64,000 bases of DNA, taken from positions 20,727,037-20,791,036 of the forward strand of contig NC_135221.1 in NCBI RefSeq assembly GCF_052324685.1, read 5' to 3'. Position 1 is the first letter of the stretch, and every line of letters starts with the position of its first letter. A model generated the notes under the pieces. It saw only the letters and a list, made by a program, of their open reading frames with translations. It did not search any database and had not been told where the DNA came from. This document shows positions 37,170 through 48,587 of the stretch, in pieces. This DNA comes from Brachyhypopomus gauderio. Lineage: Eukaryota > Chordata > Actinopteri > Gymnotiformes > Hypopomidae. Position numbers and translations under genes: made by a program.

Positions 37170-40100
37170 ATGGGAAAAGTTTGCTCTGCATCAAATATGT
37201 CCTTCCAATGGATGTTACTGTACCTATTACTCCTGCTGAACTCTCCTGTGTGTCTGAGTAAGTGTGAAGAACTCACTGAATTCTTTAACTATTCATGGAG
37301 CAAATTCTAGTCAGATGATCATTTGTTTCTGTGTTTCAATTCCAGGTTATTATTCAGGTAAGTTCACATGCATAGTAGGGCAATAATAAAACATACAAAA
37401 CACTATCATCTCCACTGTCTTGCTTATCATTACGGTCACTACCTTATTTCCAGGAGACACACATCAGTTTGCTTGTGTGGGTCAGGATGTCCACATCGCA
37501 GTCGATTCAAGATCAAGGATTGTGACTTTTCACCAGACGGCATGGCATGAACCCAGGAAAGTGGTGCTCGAAAACACCAACGTGAGTATACTAGCTATGT
37601 TGTTTCCCCCCATATATGTATATAAACATTTTTATAATTCAGTGCACCCATTTATGTGAGCTCAAGTACACTTGATTACTGGGATAAATGCGATGAATTT
37701 AAATAGTAGAGATGTTAGTATTTCGCTGAAATACTTTTCTAAGGCCCTGTATTTATTTTACCTAAATTTTCTAATTAATAATAATACAGAACATGTCTGT
37801 ACTAACTACCTCATGCTGCAAGTTATTGACTCTGTTTGGCTGTTGTGTAGGTTAAAGAACCACGGTACGAGTGGATGAGGAATATGACCTTGGTCATCAG
37901 AAATGTGACTTCTGAGGATCAGGGGCTGTATTCCATAAAATCCCCCATCACCGGTTTCAGTTTTGAGACTGTCCACCTCACTGTCTCAGGTACCTTCTAA
38001 AAAACAGATAACATTTGTAGATGGTAGTATCTGACAACTCTTGGAAGAGTTAGACTGAAGTGTGGCATAATAAATAACAAGTTAACTAGCATCTTAGCCT
38101 TGGCAACGCAAAGAATGCCTTAATATACTTGCCCTTAGGAGTTGCACACACAGAGTTATTTCTCTGTTTGTCTATTGGTCTTTTTGCCTGTCTACTTATC
38201 TGCCTCTTAGACTGCCTGAAGCGATTTAGCCGTAATTACGGGGAGACGTTCCAGCTGGAGATCCCACAACATGGAGACGTTTTGGAGTTTCTGAGCTCCT
38301 CTCGTCATCCTGCTCCTCAGTCTACTTCCTCTTCTCCTACGGTTCCCTTGCCGGCAGAGCCAGTCGTTGTGTGGACAAGGGCCATGTCCCAGGTTGGCAG
38401 TATGATCCACGGGCATCTGAGGGACCGTTACTGGGTGATAGATAGTGTGTTTCCCGATGACCAAGGCACCTACACCGTTAAAGACAGCAACGGCACAGTG
38501 GTGTCCAGAATCAGCCTTACTGTTAGAGGTAAGGGGAATGCAGAGAGGAAGAAAGGCGATTAACAGACGAAAACCCCACGAGGACATGAAGATCAAGCTG
38601 TGTCCTGATCTCTCTCTCTCTCTCTCTCGCCTGCGTTTCGCCCTCACCCTTCCATGGCACCGCCTCCTTCTCCTCCACCTCACACCTCTCCACCCTAATG
38701 TCTGAGTCTCCATCCTTTCCTCTTGTCTTCTCTGCCTCATTCCGTTCTCCAGCCCATACATTTAATCTCACTCTCTTCAGTAGGGAGTCTTTATTTGTCC
38801 AGCTCTGGGGCGAGATGCCAGGGGCTCGGCTGTCATTTAGTCCAGCCCCACGATCCAGTCCAGCCGTGCCCTCTGTGGTCTTCTGGGACGGTGGCGTCGT
38901 GGACAGAGAGAGCCACTATGGAAGTCGCCTCTCGCTGTTGCACAACGACACGGGCGCCTACGTGGTCCTCAGAGCACTCAGTGTGAAAGACGAGGGCATG
39001 TATGAGCTGTGGGATGCGAAAGGCAACCTGGTGTCCAGGACTGTTATTTCAGTCAAAGGTAAGAATCAAATCCTTCCATTTAATAATACAGCGTCAGTGG
39101 ATGAAATATGAACAAATGATCGATCAGTCTTAATTTTTTCGATTACTCACTCAGTAATGTTTATATTTCAGAACCATTCTAGAAGAACAACTAAAAAATA
39201 TACTGTTTGTCTTTTATATTATAAGAGATATCTATAAAATATCATTGTTCAGCATGTAATCTGCATGATCTTCTCTTTGTTTTATTGTTTATTTAGAAAG
39301 GAATATTAAATGGAGAGCCGTAATAAAATCCATCAGCGTGCCATCAGGGATGTTTGCAACTTTGGCAGGTTTCATCCTCTTCATGAAGAGATATCCCAGT
39401 TGCAGCATCTCAAACATACTGAGTGGCCTCAGAGATCACCACCGTACATTCCACACAAACTCTGCCACAACACACAGTCAGGTGTGGCTGTCCCCGATCG
39501 TTAAGCCCGTTACCTTCATGTTATGTTTTGAAGTTGTGTAAAGATGTTAAATTAGTTGTTCATGCTTCTGTTGTCCACAGGACTTCAGACATGACAGAGA
39601 CTCTTCTAACAACAGCAGAGCTTCAGTTAAGAGGGATTCCACTCCCTCTTATTCCGTGAGTTTGTTCTCTACAACCTTTGCTGCAGTGGTTGGTATGCTT
39701 TTTAATTGCTATCCCAAGCAGTATTTTTAGACATAAGAACATCTTCAGAATCATGACTGAGAAAAGTTTTTTGTTCATTTGTTAATTTGTAAAAAAAAAA
39801 ACTAATCGTTTTGTTCAAGGAAAGGAGGATTTATGAAGAGAACATACAGGACCCATTCACAAGAACACATTCATTCATAAACCACTTGAATGAGAAAGAG
39901 AATTTAAGATTTAACAAGGAGGCATTTGGAGGGGTCCAGTCATGTATGGCATGTATATGCTTCCCAAAGAAAAAATGTAGGAGCTAATCTGTATTGGCTT
40001 TTTATATTAGATATCTACTTCATTCATTTGAAAATAACTACATTTGAACATTGAATAATCATATTGCAATTATCTGGTTCAACTCCTGTCATTCTTTCGC

Positions 40101-43100
40101 TGCAGTCTGAATGATGACAATAGACAACCATTCATCAACACCTTGTGACGGTCACTTTAAGCGCCTTACACCACGCACATGCGCACTACAATGGTAATAC
40201 AGGTAGAGATGCTATAGGTGTCCGCACATGGTGGATAGCAGGTTGCAGTCTGAATGTTTTACCTACTGTTTTAATTGGGATTGTGATGAGAGTAGTGTGG
40301 GTGCTGCCCGGCCCAATTAAAGGTTTCCACTGCACCACACCTGTTGACTCCAGGTACAGGTACCTTCCCACACAGTAGCACCTGTCTCCCCATGAGCGTT
40401 CACCCGCCGAGCTCCATTACAACCTCAATACAGTGATGTTGCATATGGCCACACTGCCGGTTGATTTTACAGTGGCAAATTAGATTTCAGCTAAAATGAA
40501 TAAACAGTTAGTGATTTTGATATTGGCATTTGCTGTCCAGAGAAACGGCCTCTGTTCACCCTAACAGTGCAACCTCACACCATGCATTTCTCTGTATGTC
40601 TTCCCCTTGACCGTCTCCCATTGTAGTCGTGAAAAATGACATCAAACCACATCAGGATTTGCCTGATGAAGGTGGCAACATCATGTTGTGGGGTTGCTTC
40701 TCCCTCAGCGGGGACTGGGTCAGAGGTCTCTGGTGCAGAGTACGCTGTGTGCAACTAGCTGCTTCTTCTGATTGGGTGTGTGATTGGTTGTAAAACGTCA
40801 TTCCTGTGTTAATTGTAAAGTTACCTTGGGTATCTTGAAATGTGCTATATAAATCCTTCAAAAGTTTCATTCATTTCTTTCAAGTAGATAAAATACATAG
40901 AGACTGTCACGGTGAGGCGGCCCCCTACCGGCCGCCTCTGTCCACAGCGGCTGTTGTTGTTGTTGTTTTGTGATGTCATGTGCGTCCCTCAGGTGGGCAG
41001 AGCCCGTGATCCATCTCACCTGAGGGTCGTTTGTTTGCCTATATATGTCTTGTCTTTGTACCAGTTGACCGCTGGTCCTTATATCCTTAATTTGGAGATA
41101 TTGCACGGGTTTTTGGTTTGCACACTTTCTATTAAACCATCCTTTTTCCCTGAGACTTGGCGTGATCGCTTCCTTTTAGTTGCTCATCCCGCCCATCACA
41201 GAATGACCAGCCACCCTTCGGAAGCCGCCGAGTCTCTTTTACTTTCTCCTTCGTTCGTGGTCATGTCTCGTTGTAAGTGTTTGTCTGCGTGTTGTTTTGT
41301 TTGAGGAGCTCCGCCGTGCTTTTGTGTTTTGCGTGTGTGTGTGTGTGTGTGGGTCACGGCGAGGACCAGGGCGTCTTCCTGGAACAACTCTCTTGTTTGG
41401 TGGTGTTGTAGTGTGTACGGGTGAACGGACCGGCAGATCAGTGTGCGTGCTCGTTTGTTATATGTTAAGTGTTTAGTGTGTGTGACGCGGTTGCCGCTCG
41501 TCACTGTCGCCTCGCTCCCCGTGTGTCGTGTGTTTAATGTGGGGAGCGACTGCGACTCTGAGCGGCGCGTCACCACTGTTTGTATGTAGAGCACGCACGT
41601 GTGGGTCCCGTTCGTTTACTGTTTGCGCACTATTTTCTGTTTGTCTAGTATTTGCGTGTTCGTTGTGTCCTAGCGTGCTCGTGACATGTCGTTGTTATAT
41701 GTAATTCCACACATGCTCCTCCCCTTAAATGTGTGTTTGGGGGGGGGGCTGGTTGTGGTCTTGTGCCACAGGGTATGACACGGAGGGCGTCGGTGTGGCG
41801 CGTTTGTGTTGTATGTTGGTGTGTGGTTGGGTGTGTGTGTGTGTGTGTTCTGTGTTCTGTGCAGGTGCTTCTCCTTGGCGGTGTTCCTGGACCTTGTGGG
41901 GATCTCCACCTGGCAGGAGCCCCTTTGTGTTGTGGGGTGACCGGAGCCCGGTCATGAAGAGCCCCTCCCTAGAGGGCTGGGGCCCCCGGATGTTTGGGGA
42001 CCATGGGGCTCCGGTATGAAAAGCTCCTGCTGAGGAAGGAGATCCTCCCTCCTGCCCGGGGTGACCAGGAGGCCCTTGGGGCTGCTCCCTAGCCCGCGTC
42101 GGGGGTGCTCTGGGCCTCGGTCTCTGGCGCTCCTGGGTTGGGTGGAGGAGTCCACCTTGCGATGAGAGGCCCCGGGAGGGGTTGGCTCCCCAGGAGGCTG
42201 GGGTGACCCCTAGCAGAAGGCAGGGGTCAGCTCTGGGAGGAGGTAGGTCCAGGAGGTGAAGTAGCCACGCCTTGGAGAGGTAGCCTGCACACACACACAT
42301 ACACGAGGGAAGAGAGAGGAGCCGTAGCCCCTCGTCCTCACACCTGTGGGGCTCACCGGCTGAAGGCCGGTTAGGGCCCCTCACGCCTGTGACCGACCGG
42401 GGCGTGGTTTTGTGTTGTTAACGGCCCGGTCGGTCCAGGGTCCTGCCCGGGGAGGTGAGCTGTTTAATGTTGTGTGTTTTATGTTCCAGCTCCCGGACGG
42501 CAGGGGGTGTGTCCCTGCCTTGTCCCTGCCTTCCTGCCCCTTCATGTTTTGTGTGCAGCCGCTGTGTGCCACACACCCAGTGGAGGGGAGTGCGGCTTGG
42601 TGGGGGGGTCTGTCACGGTGAGGCGCCCCCCTACCGGCCGCCTCTGTCCACAGCGGCTGTTATTGTTGTTGTTTTGTTACGTCGTGTGCGCCCCTCAGGT
42701 GGGCTGAGCCCGTGATCCGTCTCACCTGAGGGTAGTTTGTTTGCCTATATATGTCTTGTCTTTGTACCAGTTGACCAATGGTCATTATATCCTTAATTTG
42801 GAGATATTGCACGGGTTTTTGGTTTGCACACTTTCTATTAAACCATCCTTTTTCCCTGAGACTTGGCGTGATCGCTTCCTTTTAGTTGCTCACCCCGCCC
42901 GTCACAGAGACAGTCCAGATCTCAGTCCAACCTTAATAACATGAAGCAAATCTGCCTGGATGAATATGTGAAAATCACTGCAAAATTATTTTCAAAGCTG
43001 GTAGAATTTTACCTCAACAGATAAAGATGTTACTGCAGGAAAAGTTGGCTCTTACAAATACTCCTGTGAAGGGATTGAAGACGTATGGGAGCAGTTACTT

Positions 43101-44277
43101 TTTAAGTGTCTTTTAAGATCTGCTGGCATTTCATTTTGACTTTGAAAATGTACTTGAATAGTACAATGAAGCACTAGTGGGATCAATCCATAACTTAAGA
43201 AAGTTGAATACTTTTGCAAGTCACTGTAGATGGGAAAATATAAAAATGAAATGATATATTAGTGTTAAACAGTGAACAGCTTTATATTAAAACAAATATT
43301 ATTCAAGTTAATGAAAAAACAGCTAAAATTCATACCCTTTTTCTTTGGGGAGCAGCTATGCATGCGAAGCAAGTGATTTATACCACTTTTGATTTAAACA
43401 TTTGTTTGTAGAAAACCTTGTAGAGCAGGGGTATATCAGGAGGCCAGTAACAACAAGGTCATGTGGTCCGTTGTCAGGGGAACATGTGTCCTGTCACTCT
43501 GATCAAAAGCTTTGATCTGAATTTCTGAGATTCTAGAAGGCTTTGCACTTTGTCTATTTTGCCTGTTAACTCATTTCGAGATGCTGCAAAATAGTTATTT
43601 TGTCTATACTTAACGTAAGAAAATAATGCATCGTTATGCCTCCGTCTATCACTGTAATCTTCAAGTGAGAGTCAAGTATATTTATGTATCGTCTCCATAA
43701 CTGCAGTAAGAAGTCTTATCTTTGGACTAATTAAAGTTTATATAGATTGAATAAGAGGTTGTCATGGTACAGCCATCTCATCAGATTCATTAGTGCCAGT
43801 CCTGAAAAAGAAGCTCTGGCCTTCTATTACCCATCTGAGGACTGTTTCTGATGTTCCTACCAAGTTTTCCAATGTGACTAGAGGTTTTCTGCTATCTGCA
43901 GTGTCAAAATCAGCTTTATGATCTGGTAGTACTAGAATCGATGTTTCACCAGAGTCGGTATGTTTAGATGTAATTGTGGCGTAGTAGTGGGTAGTAGTGA
44001 GTAGTAGTGAGCTCTGTGGTGGTATGTGTGCAGGAGGCTCTGCAGTAATGCAGATAATCGTACCCTTATTCTGGTCTGCCAGTCAAAAATATTCTGCTGT
44101 AATATAATTTATCATTAAATATGTCTTTGTGTAAGACATTTCTTTTTCATGACCTATATCCAATTGTCTGTTCACCTGTTAGGTTTAATCATGTTCAATT
44201 GTTGAAGGAGGTTGACCAAACCAGTGTTGATCATTAACATCGGTGCTGTGTCCTACCCAACTTTTGCAGTCTTCCTA

Positions 44278-44346
<69 letters not shown>

Positions 44347-44866
44347 CAGGGCAACATTTATATTATTGCTAATGCTGAAAAGAATTCCCCTTTGAGAATG
44401 AGATGCACAGATGATGAAGCCAGAAATGAATCGGACAGAAATCCTGCAGATGAGATGATCGAAGTATGTGTCCTACACACATTTAAAGATGAGGTGATCG
44501 AAGTATGTGTCCTACACACATTTAAAGGATGCATTTCTCCAGATGTATTTAAACATCTGCACAACTACTTACATTCTTAGTGAATATCCACACTAATTGT
44601 TGCTCTCTGTGTCTGTATCTCTGTCCAAGAAACATGGTGTTGAGAGCAAGACATCAGTTTCAGTTCCTGGAGACTCCGACTGGCTCAAGCCATCAGAGGC
44701 CTGCGTTCAGTTTGATATTGGGAGGAAGAGGGGGGGAGGAGTGCAAACGAATGAGGAAGAACACCAGGATTATTTCTGTATACTACCTCTAAACACTGAC
44801 ACTTCCCACCTCTGTAGTGTTTACACCTCTGAAAAACTCAGCTTTCTTAGAGAACCAGACCATTAA
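37170..44866 (+). CDS. Ig-superfamily type I membrane protein with three Cys-poor Ig-like domains
   Basis: Exons: 37170-37257, 37346-37357 (12 nt), 37454-37581, 37851-37989, 38211-38528, 38753-39058, 39297-39481, 39581-39655, 44350-44463 and 44630-44866; all joins keep frame (533 residues). A signal peptide (hydrophobic MLLYLLLLLNSPVCLS) is followed by three related Ig-like domains of about 85-105 residues; domains 2 and 3 each fill one phase 1-1 exon, the Ig-superfamily hallmark. Each ends in D-Q/E-G-x-Y then VS-x-TV-type strands (DQGLYS, DQGTYT, DEGMYE), but the F-strand Cys is missing in all three. Transmembrane segment: ISVPSGMFATLAGFILFM. The long tail has several tyrosines (EHQDYFCILPL, CSVYTSEKL) without a strict ITIM. 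An alternative last exon, 39820-39987, would give a 472-residue form. I do not know the gene; ligand and role are unknown. The last two exons are less sure than the rest. Confidence 0.75.
39820..39987 (+). other. Alternative short-tail terminal exon of the Ig gene
   Basis: After TTGTTCAAG an in-phase open stretch of 55 codons plus TAA follows the donor at 39655 directly (164-bp intron). It would end the protein in KKKCRS. The acceptor has a weak pyrimidine tract preceded by an A run, so it could be chance. It would yield a shorter cytoplasmic tail than the 44350/44630 route. Confidence 0.35.
40815..40862 (+). repeat. Dispersed LINE/SINE tail, copy 1
   Basis: TTGTAAAGTTACCTTGGGTA followed by TCTTGAAATGTGCTATATAA is a common fish retroposon 3' tail. 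A second copy lies at 48393-48440 with small changes. Only the tail is present at each place. Confidence 0.6.
40906..42906 (+). mobile_element. Older non-autonomous LTR retroelement in Ig-gene intron
   Basis: LTRs of 295-296 bp (40906-41200 and 42611-42906) begin TGTCACGGTGAGG and end CATCACA or CGTCACA. They are flanked by the 5-bp target duplication GAGAC (40901-40905 and 42907-42911). About 14 differences (near 5 percent) mark it as clearly older than the element at 31488. Each LTR has TATATATG (41040) and ATTAAA (41131). The 1.4-kb inside is G/T-rich then GC-rich and has no gag, pol or env that I can recognise, so it is a TRIM-like non-autonomous copy. It shares the first nine bases TGTCACGGT with the other element, which suggests a related lineage. 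It sits in sense orientation in the intron between 39655 and 44350. Confidence 0.85.
44281..44344 (+). repeat. (GT)n run against a splice acceptor
   Basis: About 32 GT units end five bases before the AG of the exon at 44350. In RNA this is a UG repeat in the place of the pyrimidine tract. See the finding on splicing control. Confidence 0.95.
44454..44531 (+). repeat. 39-bp tandem duplication across an exon end
   Basis: Two 39-bp copies, differing by one base, each hold GATCGAA followed by the donor GTATGTG. Because 39 is a multiple of three, both donors (after 44463 and after 44502) leave the same phase. Use of the second adds 13 codons. Confidence 0.9.
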
Positions 44867-46555
44867 CTGATAGACTCTAGATGAGAAAGCATAGGTATTA
44901 AAGGGAAGTGGTAGAGGGAAAATAACAAGACTTGGTGACAAAACTAGGATGTGAAACAGGTGAATAAGACAAATGGAACACGAGGAGTATTTCAGTGCCT
45001 TTTATGTCTAGCGGTGGTAATGCAGTACCATAAAACATTCTTAACAAACAGTTTTAAGAAATCATGTCCTAGAATTGCATGCCATATTGTTTCGTTGAAT
45101 CTAGCTTGGCTTTCTTAGAGATTTGATTATGTTGTGGCAAACATTCAGGTTTGCTTTAAAATCTCAATCTAGATATTTAAACTAGACATTTTGTCTTTAT
45201 ATATCAAATGACAGAAGGAAAGTAATTAATGAGACATTATAAAACATTGCAATAATCTGTATACACCACTCACTTGAATTGTGGATTCTTGTTATTGTGT
45301 AGGATGGGGTAGATGACTAAGTAATTTGAGTTTGACTAGTTTGAGTGTATTATACATTGCTAACAGTATCCAGCTGTCTGTTTATAGCAGTAGATTGTTG
45401 TTAGGGTTCAATAGTGCAAAACTTAAGGGTTCTCTGCTTTTTGGGGGGTTTTATGCCACACAAAACTCAGGGAAATTTAATTACCTCGTAGCCACACTAT
45501 TAAAAATATTTCAATGTTTCTGTTTCTTCATATCTGTGCAAATAGCTACAAAGCCCCCCGATTGTTTGGATTCAACAAAGCTGTCAACATCACACACTAC
45601 ATCTGCTTTTCTTTTCTGTCTTTAGGGGTTCTTCACGGCAGGATTATGTTCCATGGAAATGTTTTTATGGGTTAACTAGATAGTTAGCCAGGGCCCGCTG
45701 TAGAACTGCCTTGGTACAGTATCTTGCACATAAATGTACTGTGATGAGCTTGTTATTTGACCAAAACGAGGCTGGGATGAATGTTTTGCGGAAAGGGTGC
45801 ATAAATGCTGACTATGGTTGTGAGGTCATAATGACAGGCAACATTATTACTACATTATTATTACAACATTTTTACTATGACTAGTTTTGACTACAAAATT
45901 CCCAGATGACATGCAAAAAAATGACTGGTTTTTAGCTCACATTTCATGAACAGTGCACCTTGTAATATTTTTTATCTGCTTTTAACATTTTGGTACAACC
46001 CTTAAACATTTGTGATGTGCACAAATGTGTGTGTTTCTTGCGTATACTGTATGAGTGCTCTATCAGAATCAGAATCAGTTTTATTGTCATACGTTGTACA
46101 GGTACAAGTTTGAAATAACATTCCCCGGGGACCAGTGTTAAAGCACTGGGAGCCCTGAGTCAGAGAAGCAATAGCAATGTCTGATATCCAGCAGTAGCCA
46201 TGGTGAAAAGATTGGGATCAGCCAGTTTATTTGATTAAATCTGTTTATACTACATATTAACACACATAATTCCATAAGAATAATTTTTGGGCCAAGTTTT
46301 GATTTGCATTGTGAGGAACTTTGGATAGTGGTACCCTCCTGATAACATACAGACATGTGGAGAAAGTGACTCTTTTCAGGAGTAGGGTTAATTGCACTTG
46401 CGTTTTTGACCATGCCTATCTCTAATAAAGCAATTATTAAGAAAGAGATTATGTAATAATACTGTGTATAATATAGATACATGCTATATATGAAAACACC
46501 AAGAATAAAATATAACATTCTGAAATTTAATCTGGGTCATTGTTTCATTTTGTGT
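44867..46555. other. Gene-free spacer after the Ig gene
   Basis: ATTAAA at 44897, 31 bases after the Ig-gene stop, may be its poly(A) signal. A retroposon-like end (CAGAATCAGAATCAGTTTTATTG, seen at 46066-46088) is a common fish dispersed string. No exons are seen. Confidence 0.45.
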
Positions 46556-46970
46556 TGTAATGCATTGCGTGTTGTGGAGCGCGGACACGAACACTTTATT
46601 AAGGGGAATTCCATAATCGCGGTCGTAGTAACAGGCAAGGGTTATATCGGGAGGGCAGTCCATACATGAAAGGTAAACAGGCATACTCACAGACACGGAA
46701 CTAGAAACAATACGGCAGGGTAACACAAAACAGACAAGGGCAAAACACAAGCAAGAACGAAACGCATCAATTGAACAAAGCTCACAAAATCCACGAATGA
46801 ACAAAACAACCGATAACAGGAACAGGTACACAAACTCGGACAGATACAACAATGGGAACAGAGATCAACACAAAACCAGGGACAGGACAAGGGACCAAAG
46901 GGAACATGGACATAGGGGACAAACAACCATTAGGAGGAGCAAACAATACATCTGTGTGTGACCGTGATGT
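46556..46970 (-). mobile_element. Probable solo LTR remnant, minus orientation
   Basis: The right end, GTGTGACCGTGATG, is the reverse complement of a slightly changed TGTCACGGTCAC start, and the left end TGTAATGC matches an LTR end in TTACA. AACACTTTATTAAG near 46601 gives AATAAA in minus sense. No target duplication is clear. It is old and lacks internal parts. Relation to the 31488 element is inferred from the ends only. Confidence 0.5.
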
Positions 46971-47107
46971 GGGAACACAAGAGAAGCATTAATGAAAAAG
47001 ACGGTTGAGGATGTGAAAAGCATTCTGAAATCTTTAGATTTTCCTGAAAGGCTAAATCCTTGCAACGCTTTGTTTGGGGTTAGGACCAATGCAATGCATG
47101 ACTGCAT

Positions 47108-47383
47108 GGGGCAGTCATGGCCTGGTGGTAGGGGACTGGTCTTGTGACCGGAGGGTCGTGGGTTCGATTCCCAGACCTGAGGCCATGACTGAGGTGCGCT
47201 TGAACAAGGCACCTAACCCCAACTGCTCCCCGGGCGCCAGGCTAGGGCTGCCCACCGCTCTGGGCACGTGTGATCCACAGCCCCCTAGTAATCACTGGTG
47301 TGTGTATTAACTGCACAGATGGGTTAAAAGCGGTGGACAAATTTCGATTGCAGCGTTAAAAATCACAGTTGACAAAACTTCAC
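47108..47383 (+). mobile_element. tRNA-derived SINE
   Basis: A tRNA-like head has box A TGGCCTGGTGG (47118-47128) and box B GGTTCGATTCC (47161-47171). The body contains TTGAACAAGGCACCTAACCC and CTGCTCCCCGGGCGCC, strings common in fish SINEs, then CACAGATGGGTTAAAAGC and a tail ending near AGTTGACAAAAC. It is a SINE, not a functional tRNA: the acceptor stem does not pair and the body continues for 200 bp. Confidence 0.85.
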
Positions 47384-47404
47384 ATCTCTCTACCCTTTCG
47401 TCAA

Positions 47405-48260
47405 CAAAACAAAGCCCCTCAATTATAGAATAACCTTCCAGCTCCAATCCGAGATTCTGACATAGTTCCAATCTTTAAATCTAGACTCAAGACTCACCTA
47501 TTTAATCAAGCCTTCAGCTAATATTCCCCTTGTAAGGTTTGGGGCTCGGGGGTTCCCAGACGTTGAGATTTCTGGTGATCTGAAATGTTGATGCTGTCAT
47601 CCAGCTGTGTCATGGCATCACTCTAGTTGTGACAATGACTTGACTGGAAAGCAATGTCTCAGTGAGCCCTCATGACTGTGGTCACCTCTGAACCCCTCCC
47701 TTTAGTTATGCTGCTATAGATTAGCCTGCCGGAGCCACATGCTCATCACTGGCACGTGAGCTATGTACATTTAAATCAATGGTGGTTTAAATGGATGTCC
47801 ACATACTCAGTCTGTATTGTCTATCTTTTTGCATGCTTCTACCCAAGATGATTGCATGCAAGCACCTACAAGCACCTGGGAGATGGTCTGGCTTGCCGGT
47901 GGATTTACTGATGCCAGGGTTGGATGTGCCATTGCCACAAGAGGTCGTGCTGATGCTAGCTCCTACCTGAGGCTCACCATCTGCACTGAAGGCACTGTGA
48001 CTACTTGGCCGGGGAACAAGAACCTTAACTATAACTGTAGAACCACCTTTTGTCCACAAATACGGACTTGTGCTAACGGCCGCCCAATGGAGGATGGGTT
48101 CCCTTTTGAGTGTTGGTCCTCCCAAGGTTTCTTCCTAATCCCCGCTATCATAGGGAGTTTTTCCTTGCCACTGTCGCCTTTGGCTCATTAGGGATCTGGA
48201 CCCGTACGATTGTAAAGCTGCTTTGTGACAACAAGTGTTGTCTAATTTGACTTGAATTGA
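47405..48260 (+). mobile_element. L2-clade LINE, 3' end, second copy
   Basis: Opens within the last ORF codons (a TTTAAATCTAGACTCAAGAC block giving FKSRLKTHLF-like sense) and continues through a 3' UTR with GGATGGGTTCCC, AGGTTTCTTCCTAATCCC, TTTTTCCTTGCCACTGTCGCC and GTAAAGCTGCTTTGTGACAA. It ends in a TTGACTTGAATTGACTTGAC run. It is the same general family as the 30083 copy but diverged. Heavily 5' truncated and inactive. Confidence 0.8.
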
Positions 48261-48452
48261 CTTGACTTATTAAGTATGCATACCAAGGGATGGGCTGTAT
48301 TAGTATTAGTATGGTGTAGTATTGTACTAATATGGATAATACGGAGTTTCATTGGCTGCCGCTTCTCGCTGTTGTGTGTTTGGTCGTGTAAGACTTAAAA
48401 TTGTAAAGCAACCTTGGGTATCTTGAAAGGCGCAATGTGAAATGTGCCATAT

Positions 48453-48526
48453 TTTGTCAATTGTGATTTTTCACCGCAATCGAAATTGGAGTTAGAAAAC
48501 ACACACAGTTAGAACTGTGCAGTTAG

Positions 48527-48587
<61 letters not shown>

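Larger units (their letters stand above)
40640..43230 (+). mobile_element. Tc1/mariner-like transposon remnant, split by an LTR element
   Basis: The left part (about 40670-40735) reads GGTGGCAACATCATGTTGTG then GGGTTGCTTCTC, the LWGCF block of Tc1 transposases. The right part (42907-43230) opens with GACAGTCCAGATCTCAGTCC, the conserved SPDLNP-type block, and ends in AATACTTTTGCAAGTCACTGTA, a typical Tc1 outer end. The two parts flank the LTR element at 40906-42906. Much of the transposase is missing and no matching left end is clear, so it is dead. It fills most of the long intron of the Ig gene. Confidence 0.65.

Noticed and set aside
41725-42384. 219-codon minus-strand frame inside the older LTR element
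   Set aside because: Antisense to the element and of repeat-like Pro/Gly/Arg composition with no family match.
47108-47180. Possible tRNA gene
   Set aside because: Box A and box B are present but the acceptor stem does not pair and the sequence runs on as a SINE body.
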